Below, one piece after another: positions 54,946 to 62,633 of a stretch of 64,000 bases of DNA. A program made the translations under genes and the position numbers. Location of the stretch: positions 1,550,001 through 1,614,000 of the forward strand of contig CP073762.1 in the NCBI GenBank assembly GCA_018399055.1, in the 5' to 3' direction. The stretch comes from Simkaniaceae bacterium (GTDB taxonomy: Bacteria > Chlamydiota > Chlamydiia > Chlamydiales > Simkaniaceae). Under the pieces are notes generated by a model, which worked only from the letters and a program-made list of their open reading frames with translations, was not told the origin of the DNA and did no database searches. Each line of letters starts with the position of its first letter. Within the stretch, counting starts at the first letter, position 1.

Positions 54946-55827
54946 ATGACATGCCATTTTGATCTCAAATGCTTTGAAAGTAAAAACGACAAACAAATTA
55001 AGAAGCTGAGGTTGGCAACGTATATTGCTATCTTCTTTATGCTCCTCGAACTGGTAGGCGGGATTGTTGCAAATAGTTTAGCTCTGATTAGTGATGCCCT
55101 TCATATGTTCACTGATGTGGGAGCTTTTGTGCTGAGTCTCATTGTGCTTAAGATCGCAAAGCGCCCTTCTTCACCGGAGATGTCCTATGGATATAAACGC
55201 GCTGAGGTCTTGGGAGCTCTTGCAAGTGGCCTTACCCTTTGGGCTCTTTGCGGGGTTCTTATCTATGAAGCAATCATGCGAATTATTACCCCTCATGAAG
55301 TGTCTGGAGGAATTGTTTTTGTTATTGCCACCTTTGGACTCCTCTCAAATATTGCAATGATGAAAATTCTCCATAGCTATGACAAAGATGAACAGCTCAA
55401 TGTCAAAGCAGCTTACCTGCATGTTGTAGGAGATTTACTTGGAAGCATTGGTGTCATTGTCAGTGGTATTTTGATTTACTTTACACACTGGAATATCATC
55501 GATCCCTTAATCACGCTATTATTCGCAGTAGTTATTCTCTTCACCTCAGGAAAAGTCCTGAAAAAAACCATCAAAATCTTGATGGAAGGAACCCCTAGTG
55601 GGATCAAATATGAAGAGGTCAAAGAAGACCTATTAATCCTCAAAGACGTTAAAGAAGTTCATGATCTTCATATCTGGTCCATTTCAACAAAACATTTAGC
55701 CCTCAGTGCCCATCTAGTGTCAGAAAGGGATGTAACACAAGAAGCAATAGAGCTCATCCAACGAAAGTATAAAATCTTCCATACAACCATTCAAATAGAT
55801 CGCCAGTATTGCCCAGATCGGTTATGA
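54946..55827 (+). CDS. Cation diffusion facilitator (zinc/metal exporter)
   Basis: 293 residues from ATG 54946, picked for the AAGGGAG site upstream; the frame runs further back without need. Six membrane helices; intramembrane metal site HxxxD twice (HMFTD at 53-57; HVVGD near 164), then a cytoplasmic C-terminal domain (about 200-290). Similar to ZitB/CzcD, exporting Zn2+ or related metals with proton exchange. Confidence 0.93.
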   Translation: MTCHFDLKCFESKNDKQIKKLRLATYIAIFFMLLELVGGIVANSLALISDALHMFTDVGAFVLSLIVLKIAKRPSSPEMSYGYKRAEVLGALASGLTLWALCGVLIYEAIMRIITPHEVSGGIVFVIATFGLLSNIAMMKILHSYDKDEQLNVKAAYLHVVGDLLGSIGVIVSGILIYFTHWNIIDPLITLLFAVVILFTSGKVLKKTIKILMEGTPSGIKYEEVKEDLLILKDVKEVHDLHIWSISTKHLALSAHLVSERDVTQEAIELIQRKYKIFHTTIQIDRQYCPDRL

Positions 55828-55834
55828 TGACTAC

Positions 55835-56824
55835 ATGAAATATGGTCTTTTTTGTTTTATTTTTATGGTTCACTCTCTATTTGCTTTTAGCTTGAAAGAC
55901 CGGTTCTTAGAAGCTGAAGAAGGAACCTACATTGTCACCGAACAAAACCAACTTGTCTCCCTCCTGCACCTGCACACAAAAGAGGAAAAGCGCCTTTTGT
56001 TTGAGGAAATTAGTATTCCCCAACACCAAGTCAAAAAAATGAAATGGGATGAGTGGGTGAATAGAGGAGCTCCTGGACATACCTCATGGATCCTGTATGA
56101 AATCGATCTAGAAAAGGAATCTGTGACTGAATGTTACTCAAGAACTCGCAGAGCCTGGGTTCCAACCGATGAAATAGAGGCCTTCCTAATCCCTCTAATG
56201 TCTTTGAACCTTAATTATCTTTCTGAAGAAGAGAGGATGCAAACAGGCCCCACCCCCAAACCTGGAACAATCCAAAATCGTCCTTGGGGCCCCCCTCAGG
56301 TCCTCGAAGGAAAGAAAATCAAAGGAGCTGAATATGATGTTTATACTGCTAAATGGCCCGTAGATCATACAGACCTTTCTGGAAACCCAATAGTCCTCTA
56401 CTTCGACAAAGAGCGTAAAAACTTTCCTTTTCCTTACTGGCTACAGGTTAGAGATGGAGTAGTAAAGTTTAAAATCCGTGCTCTTGATTCAGGAAGAGGA
56501 ATGGTTTCTCCTGCGCGCGCTATCCCCCGTCGCAGACCAGCCTTCACTTCAGGCGTCCATAAAGAAAACGGTAAAATACAACTATCGCTCAACTGTCCAA
56601 CATACTTTGACACGCTGAAGCTCTATGCAATCGATATGACAGAAACCCCCCGCCTCACCCACGTGATCCCATGCGATGAGAAAAGAAATGGGGAGTCTCT
56701 CACCCTCTCAATCGACCAAAATAAAGTTGATGCCATTTTCACTTCTGGCCACGAATACTTGTGGATTGTTTCTTCAGAAACCCCCGAAATGGCAATTGAA
56801 TCGCCATATTCTTATACTCAATAG
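55835..56824 (+). CDS. Exported hypothetical protein upstream of lepB
   Basis: 329 residues with a signal peptide (1-18). Mature chain of mixed beta segments with a proline/arginine-rich stretch (about 233-240) and a second domain from 245. From memory, C. trachomatis has a hypothetical (CT021) beside lepB and ileS; this may be its counterpart, which I cannot verify. Eight bases after the metal exporter. Confidence 0.7.
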   Translation: MKYGLFCFIFMVHSLFAFSLKDRFLEAEEGTYIVTEQNQLVSLLHLHTKEEKRLLFEEISIPQHQVKKMKWDEWVNRGAPGHTSWILYEIDLEKESVTECYSRTRRAWVPTDEIEAFLIPLMSLNLNYLSEEERMQTGPTPKPGTIQNRPWGPPQVLEGKKIKGAEYDVYTAKWPVDHTDLSGNPIVLYFDKERKNFPFPYWLQVRDGVVKFKIRALDSGRGMVSPARAIPRRRPAFTSGVHKENGKIQLSLNCPTYFDTLKLYAIDMTETPRLTHVIPCDEKRNGESLTLSIDQNKVDAIFTSGHEYLWIVSSETPEMAIESPYSYTQ

Positions 56825-56868
56825 AGCTGTAGTTCTTCCGTAACCGCGAAATTATAAATTTACTCTTT

Positions 56869-57201
56869 TCATAAAGACTTAATCGCATTGATTTCAGAGG
56901 CAACAAATGCAATCTGCTCGAAGTAATTCATAGCACTTTGCTCAGAATCTTTAGGAGGAGCATCTTCATCTAGATCCATCACGTGCTTGTTTGCAAGGCG
57001 CACTGCCTCAGTAACTAAATCATCTAGACGATCATGCACGTAAGCGGAAACTTCTTGAATATCCTTCATTATGATTTCCACAGTATCTCTCCAATCATAA
57101 AAATCAATCATAATAGGAGGATCTTTTAGTTGTTCTCCAAGTTGGAAAAGGAGCAACTGAAGTTTCTCTTTGGAAGCATCATCTTCCGGGATTTTATCCA
57201 T
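56869..57201 (-). CDS. Small acidic hypothetical protein
   Basis: 110 residues from ATG 57201, preceded by AGAGG seven bases away; the 12 extra upstream codons start within AT-rich spacer. Acidic and helical, no signal or span. Not recognised. Alone on this strand, convergent with the exported protein. Confidence 0.6.
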   Translation of the reverse strand: MDKIPEDDASKEKLQLLLFQLGEQLKDPPIMIDFYDWRDTVEIIMKDIQEVSAYVHDRLDDLVTEAVRLANKHVMDLDEDAPPKDSEQSAMNYFEQIAFVASEINAIKSL

Positions 57202-57540
57202 TCTAGTACCTCTATTATTGATAAATACTATAATCAATACAATTATTGCACTATGAACCTATCTCTGAAATCAATTTTTATGAACATAAAATAAGATTCA
57301 AAAATAATAAAATGAACTTGAGAAAATGAATCCCCTCCTTCTCTATAAACAACTTTGTTAACAACTAATAAAGAGCACGTTATGAAACATCAATAATTTC
57401 TTTATAAAAATTTTACTTTACATCAATCGGAAAAATGCGATTCTCATACAGAAACAGTTATGAACAAGTTTTCCACATTAACCCCTCCATGTGAGAATCT
57501 CACATGTACATTTATGTTTTAATGCGTTAGAATCTGCTCT
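57202..57540. other. AT-rich spacer upstream of lepB
   Basis: About 340 bases without a gene. It holds a 19-bp near-perfect palindrome (57488-57506), a single DnaA-box-like TTTTCCACA (57469-57477), and several small inverted repeats such as TTGTTAACAA near 57353. It must contain promoters for lepB and for the minus-strand gene at 57201, but no clear -35/-10 pair stands out. Confidence 0.5.
57488..57506. promoter_or_regulatory. Palindrome, candidate operator of lepB
   Basis: CATGTGAGA and TCTCACATG are perfect inverted copies around a single A. The loop is too short for RNA, so a dimeric DNA-binding protein is more likely. Related halves (GATTCTCAT at about 57440) lie nearby. It is 34 bases before the lepB ATG. 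Confidence 0.45.
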
Positions 57541-59391
57541 ATGAAAATGTATCGCTTAAAGAAATCTCTCCATATCTTCCGTCATATCTTGAAACTCTAT
57601 CGAAGAAAACAGAAAGAGCTATCAGAAAGTCAACGAAAGGAAGTCGTCCAAACCTTAAGCAACCTCCAGGAACAAATTCTTGAGAAGGACCGAGTACAGG
57701 CTTCTGAAATAGCCCATAAAGCAGAACAGCTCACCACTCTTCATCTCAAGAAAAGCCCACTGGAGCGCGTGCGAGATTTTATTGTTGGACTAGGGCTTGC
57801 TCTTTTAGTTGCAGTCCTCATTCGAACCATGTGGTTTGAACTCTATGAGATACCGACCGGATCGATGCGACCAACACTTGCTGAAGGAGATCGCCTCGTT
57901 GTGTCAAAGACCACATACGGTATCAACATTCCATTGAAGCGAGGGCATTTCCTTTTTGATCCCAACCTGGTGCTCAGGAATGGAACGGTCGTCTTCACCG
58001 GTGCAGGAATGGATATCCATGACGTAGATACCCTTTATTTCTATCTCTTCCCAGGAAAAAAGCAGTTTGTCAAACGTCTCATTGGAAAACCTGGAGATAT
58101 TCTCTATTTTTATGGGGGAAAAATCTATGGAATCGACAAAAATGGAAATGACATTTCAAAGGATTTAAATCCTGAATTTTTAAGTAAAATCGATCATGTT
58201 CCCTATATCTACTTGAATGGGAAAATGATTCTCCCTGAAAAAGCAGTAGGCGGCATCTATGCCCCAGTCACCCTGAAGCAAATGAACAAAGCGGTTGCAG
58301 AACTCTCATTAGGATCTACCAATAAAGTCACTGGAGAGATGCTTCCTCCTTTCAAAGGATCAGTTGATGATTACTATGAGCTTTGGGGCTTTAGTGATTA
58401 TGGTGTTTCCCGCTTGTTAACCGATCGCGAAGTAGAGCAGTACACGAGCACCCCCTTAACTCAGGTGGGAAAAGCCCCTCTCTATATGGAAATCATCCAT
58501 CATCCGACAGTTAAGCATCCTAAAATTGAGAAGGATCCTATGGGACGGTTAGTTCCCAGCGTAGGAACAACATCCTCTGTGATTCCTCTGACTCAAGACC
58601 ATTTAAATACCTTGATGAGCAACCTCTACACTGCGCGTTTTATCGTAAAAAATGGACACGCTTACCGATATGGGTCGAAACTAGGCCCAGCAAGCCCCAA
58701 GCTCCCGGGCATTCCAAATGGAACCTACGAGTTTTACTATGGAAAAGGGTATCAGGTGCGCTTTGGAGGGATTACAACCGAGCTTCCAAAGGAACATCCT
58801 CTCTATCAATTTACACCAGAGCGCATGCAGCTCCTCTATAATTTAGGAATTGAGTGGATGACATTCTATGCTCCTTATACGAAGAATCAGTATCTTCTCC
58901 CTTCTCGCTATGTTTACTACCGGGATGGAGACCTCTTTTCAATGGGAGCCTCTATGATTAAAAAGGATGATCCCACCCTTTTAAAGTTCATTCAACAAGA
59001 GTACCTCCGTCAAGAGGCATCCCCTAATTATCGCCCTCATATTCCTTTTGATGATCCTGGCCCCCCCCTTACAAGTGAAGGAAAAATCGATACTGCTCTT
59101 CTCCAACAAAAAGGAATTGCGATCCCTGCGAACCGCTACATGGCGCTAGGAGATAACTACGCAATGAGTGCAGACAGCCGTGATTTCGGGCTTGTTCCTG
59201 AAGAAAACATTCGAGGAGCCCCCGATTATATTTTCTGGCCTCCAGGCCCTCGACTTGGAGCAGTTCTGCAAGCGGATTACCCTTTCTTTAATTCCCCTCG
59301 TTTTGTTGTTTGGGTCCTTGCTTTTCTTGGCTTTGGCACCTACTATATTGTCCACCGCAAGCGAAATAAACTTCCTCAGAAAATCGAATGA
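57541..59391 (+). CDS. lepB: Signal peptidase I, long chlamydial form
   Basis: 616 residues, about twice the usual bacterial length. N-terminal coiled coil (10-70), one membrane span (80-96), catalytic Ser108 (PTGSMRPT) and Lys178 (FVKRLIG). Instead of following soon after, the C-terminal GDNYAMSADSRDFG box comes some 360 residues later, so there is a large insertion in the periplasmic domain, as in Chlamydia. Cuts signal peptides of exported proteins. Confidence 0.95.
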   Translation: MKMYRLKKSLHIFRHILKLYRRKQKELSESQRKEVVQTLSNLQEQILEKDRVQASEIAHKAEQLTTLHLKKSPLERVRDFIVGLGLALLVAVLIRTMWFELYEIPTGSMRPTLAEGDRLVVSKTTYGINIPLKRGHFLFDPNLVLRNGTVVFTGAGMDIHDVDTLYFYLFPGKKQFVKRLIGKPGDILYFYGGKIYGIDKNGNDISKDLNPEFLSKIDHVPYIYLNGKMILPEKAVGGIYAPVTLKQMNKAVAELSLGSTNKVTGEMLPPFKGSVDDYYELWGFSDYGVSRLLTDREVEQYTSTPLTQVGKAPLYMEIIHHPTVKHPKIEKDPMGRLVPSVGTTSSVIPLTQDHLNTLMSNLYTARFIVKNGHAYRYGSKLGPASPKLPGIPNGTYEFYYGKGYQVRFGGITTELPKEHPLYQFTPERMQLLYNLGIEWMTFYAPYTKNQYLLPSRYVYYRDGDLFSMGASMIKKDDPTLLKFIQQEYLRQEASPNYRPHIPFDDPGPPLTSEGKIDTALLQQKGIAIPANRYMALGDNYAMSADSRDFGLVPEENIRGAPDYIFWPPGPRLGAVLQADYPFFNSPRFVVWVLAFLGFGTYYIVHRKRNKLPQKIE

Positions 59392-60650
59392 GCACCCCAG
59401 AAAAAGCCCTTAAGTCTCGCAGCTTTTCAACGCGCTTCGCTTTTATCTGGATGCAAATTGCAACTGAGCCTTTCGTCGCTTTTTATACTCTCCTTTTATT
59501 TATATTGCGGAAAGACCTGCACGCTACCGCTCTCCAGATCTCAGTGTTAGCAACTCTTCGCCCAGTTCTCTCAGTTTTATCCTTTTACTGGAGTGCGAAT
59601 CTGCTCAGAGAAAGGAGCAAACTTCTCTCTAATTTTATGGGAGCATGGGTTCTCTCTTTTATTCCCTTCCTCTGCCTGCCTTTTATTAGCAACGTCTGGT
59701 TCGTCATCTTATGTGCGGGAGTCTATCAGTTATTTTCAAGAGCCTGCATCCCTTCAAAAATGGAAATTCTTAAGCTCAACCTTGAGAAGGAGCCCCGAGA
59801 AAAACTCTTTTCCCGTCTGTATGTTCTTGGGTTTATAGAGAGTATTTGCTTAGGTCTTTTTGTAGGAAAACTTCTTGATATCTACGAAGGGTGCTGGCAA
59901 ATCCTATTTGCCCTTGCAGCAATCCTCTCCCTAACTAGTACTTTCATTCAAATGCGTATCCCCCTTCCTCAAAACCTAAAGCAAGACGACAACATCCTAC
60001 CCATCTCCTCAAATCGCATCTTGCAACCAATAAAAGATTCGATCCATTTGATGCGTTCACGTCCCGACTTTGCCCGTTTTCAATGGGGATTTATGCTAGG
60101 AGGGTTTGCACTGATGTTTATGACTCCTGCTATCCATATCTACTATGCTGACACCCTTAATCTTACTCATGATAATTTGGCGATTGCCCGTTATATTTGG
60201 ATGGGAATTGGAGTCGTTTCCACCTCATTTTTATGGAGGCGAGGGATTAATCGCATCTCTTTAAATCGCCTTACAGCATTTATTATCCTGGGATTTAGTC
60301 TCTTTCCATTTACCCTCCTTTTTGCCATGTCCAATATCTTCTGGGTAAACATTGCCTTTCTATTCTACGGAATAGCCCAGGCAGGAAGTAACCTTATCTG
60401 GCACCTTTCTGGAACCCTCTTTGCCGTCAATGAGGATAGCTCAAAATTTTCAAGTGTGAACATTCTCATGGTTGGACTCCGCGGCCTCGTTGCCCCGGTT
60501 CTGGGCGGCATCTGCTGCAGTTTTTTCCCCCCTTTGACAATTCTCGGAATCGGAATCGTTATTGGTTTAACGGGAGTTTTGTATATGCTACGCCCGGCTC
60601 CAAAAGTTCTACCTTCCCAGTATCCCCATCAAGTGCATAGCGACAATTAA
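59388..60650 (+). CDS. MFS transporter
   Basis: 420 residues, 12 membrane helices, no close match to the other two MFS proteins. The start overlaps the lepB stop by four bases (ATGA). The last 92 bases run antisense into the LD-carboxypeptidase gene. Substrate unknown. Confidence 0.88.
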   Translation: MSTPEKALKSRSFSTRFAFIWMQIATEPFVAFYTLLLFILRKDLHATALQISVLATLRPVLSVLSFYWSANLLRERSKLLSNFMGAWVLSFIPFLCLPFISNVWFVILCAGVYQLFSRACIPSKMEILKLNLEKEPREKLFSRLYVLGFIESICLGLFVGKLLDIYEGCWQILFALAAILSLTSTFIQMRIPLPQNLKQDDNILPISSNRILQPIKDSIHLMRSRPDFARFQWGFMLGGFALMFMTPAIHIYYADTLNLTHDNLAIARYIWMGIGVVSTSFLWRRGINRISLNRLTAFIILGFSLFPFTLLFAMSNIFWVNIAFLFYGIAQAGSNLIWHLSGTLFAVNEDSSKFSSVNILMVGLRGLVAPVLGGICCSFFPPLTILGIGIVIGLTGVLYMLRPAPKVLPSQYPHQVHSDN

Positions 60651-61503
60651 GAGGCAAGGTCACCTGAGACTCAATGTGACCCGAGGGAAATCCCGAGATT
60701 ACCGGATAAGGAGCATCAGAAAAATAATCTCTACAAACTTTTTCAACTGTCCATCTATCTTCCATATCGGGCTCGCAATTATCCCATGAAGCTAGAATCA
60801 ATCCTGCCAGGTTATCTATCATTCCTGCTTGCTTTAATTGATTAAACATCCGATCGATTCGATAAACTTTTTCCCCCACATCTTCAAGAATGAGAATTTT
60901 TCCTGCTGTATCGAGCTGCCACTGTGTTCCAATATGGGCAGTAATAAGAGCAAGATTTCCTCCCACGAGAATCCCTTTTCCCCTTCCACCTACAATTGTT
61001 TCACATTCCAGAGGATTTTCATAAACACCCGTTCTTCCCTCACTAACAATCTCCCATATTCCCTGCTTTAAAAGCTGCGTTTCTTTCTTTGGGTCGAATG
61101 TCCACTTTGCAACAGGGCCTAAAAATGTAACGAGACCTGCCTTCTGCATCAAAGCGATATGAAGAGCTGTGATATCGCTCATCCCAATGAAGATTTTGGG
61201 ATGCTCCCGAATGTAGTCATAATCTAAAAGATCTAAAATTCTCCCCGATCCATACCCTCCACGAATGCACCAAATTGCGTTGACTTCCTCGTCCTTCCAA
61301 GCCTCCATTAAGGCTTGTGCTCGCTCCTCATCTGTGCCAGCTAAATATCCAAACCTCTCCTCAAAGTTGCGTGGCAGCTTGACTTGAAAGCCATGCTCTT
61401 TCAAAGCTGTAGATACCTCATCAAACCCATCGCACCATGAAGCTGGAGCCACAAGAGCGATGGTATCCCCCATTTCTAGGGGTTCCCCTTGAACTGGAAT
61501 CAT
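60559..61503 (-). CDS. LD-carboxypeptidase (S66/LdcA-MccF family)
   Basis: 314 residues. Nucleophile Ser109 (GMSDIT), Glu207 (ILEDVGE) and His276 (PSGHIE) form the Ser-Glu-His triad of family S66; IRGGYGSGR is also typical. Trims the terminal D-alanine from peptidoglycan tetrapeptides during recycling. Cytoplasmic, no signal. Coupled to the amidase gene (ATGA). Confidence 0.92.
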   Translation of the reverse strand: MIPVQGEPLEMGDTIALVAPASWCDGFDEVSTALKEHGFQVKLPRNFEERFGYLAGTDEERAQALMEAWKDEEVNAIWCIRGGYGSGRILDLLDYDYIREHPKIFIGMSDITALHIALMQKAGLVTFLGPVAKWTFDPKKETQLLKQGIWEIVSEGRTGVYENPLECETIVGGRGKGILVGGNLALITAHIGTQWQLDTAGKILILEDVGEKVYRIDRMFNQLKQAGMIDNLAGLILASWDNCEPDMEDRWTVEKVCRDYFSDAPYPVISGFPSGHIESQVTLPLNCRYALDGDTGKVELLEPGVAYTKLPLNQ

Positions 61504-62633
61504 TGTTTTTCTCCCTCAGAACTAGGTTTAAAAAAGGATGAAATTGCCTCATAATAGGCATTTGCCACATCAATCACTCTATGGGAACAAGGAATACCAT
61601 CTACCACTTCGTCATTCTGAGATAAGTTAATAAGTTCATTTTCATTATTCTGAATCAACGTCTCTCCGTAGCAAATGGGGCCTTTAATCAATCGAGTGAT
61701 ACAAAGGTTTCGACTAAAGACTCCGCCTCCTTCCGATAGACTATTTTGCATAGGTGCTGTGAAGGGCGAAACCTTTAGATGCTTAGAAAACACATCCACA
61801 AGCGTGCGTGCAAGATGAGAAGACCCCTCAAGATCTTGGGTACAGATTAAACGCAAAAAATGGAAGCGATCTTCAACTGAGGCTAGCTCATTATTACAAA
61901 ATGCACCCGGAATGAAAATAAGGTTAAAGTTGTCCTTTGTCGGTTCAATTGTTTCTTCACAATCAATTGCATTATAGTGAATTGCGATCGTAAGATCCGG
62001 TTGATACTCATTAATAAGTCTAGCCCTTTCTCTCAAGTCCAAGCGATTGTAGTGACGCCTAAAAATTGCTGAAAGCGCAACCCCTTTTTCCCAGTATTCA
62101 GGGTGTTTTTTGAGCCAATCAAAAAAATTCTCAGGATAGACTCCTTCACCAACCTTTGTTCGAGTTAAAAAAACTAAAGCCCCTTGCTCTTCTAGCCTTT
62201 TCTTCAAATGCATGGCTGTCAAAAAGGATAAAGTTCCTTCATCAAAACTCACAGAGCGCCCTTCATGCTCCACATCGATATATCGCTCCTCTAGCCTTGC
62301 CCACTTGCCACCAAAGTGGCCAGGGTCTATTGCGATCCTTGCAGAGTTTATTGGCTTAACAAGATTAATCTGCGGTGGTGGAAGATTTTTATCTCCGAAA
62401 GCAAGACGATACTCATAATCCCCCTCTTTTTTATCCTTTGGAGATGCAAAAATAAGAAGCGAATCCTCTTGAATTTCAAAGTAATTCTCTATTTCTTTCG
62501 AATACTGAAGGTAGTGGGAAATTTTATGGGTCACATACTCCTTCGATAGTCTGCCTTGAAAAGAATCGAACTCGGTAAAATCATAGCAAAAACAATTCAC
62601 TGAAGCGACGAGCAGCAGGAGTACCCATTTCAT
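61500..62633 (-). CDS. N-acetylmuramoyl-L-alanine amidase (AmiA type)
   Basis: 377 residues with a signal peptide (1-14). Zn ligands His106 (DPGH), Glu132 (DEGT) and His219 (IHYNA), with catalytic Glu near 323 in GETLIQN. Cleaves the sugar-peptide bond of peptidoglycan. Residues 15-95 are a separate N-terminal domain. The ATGA overlap with ileS and with LdcA makes this a single translation unit. Confidence 0.93.
   Translation of the reverse strand: MKWVLLLLVASVNCFCYDFTEFDSFQGRLSKEYVTHKISHYLQYSKEIENYFEIQEDSLLIFASPKDKKEGDYEYRLAFGDKNLPPPQINLVKPINSARIAIDPGHFGGKWARLEERYIDVEHEGRSVSFDEGTLSFLTAMHLKKRLEEQGALVFLTRTKVGEGVYPENFFDWLKKHPEYWEKGVALSAIFRRHYNRLDLRERARLINEYQPDLTIAIHYNAIDCEETIEPTKDNFNLIFIPGAFCNNELASVEDRFHFLRLICTQDLEGSSHLARTLVDVFSKHLKVSPFTAPMQNSLSEGGGVFSRNLCITRLIKGPICYGETLIQNNENELINLSQNDEVVDGIPCSHRVIDVANAYYEAISSFFKPSSEGEKQ

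Noticed and set aside
57469-57477. DnaA-box-like TTTTCCACA in an AT-rich spacer, possible replication origin
   Set aside because: Only one box is visible, with no dnaA, dnaN or parAB nearby; a single match is expected by chance.
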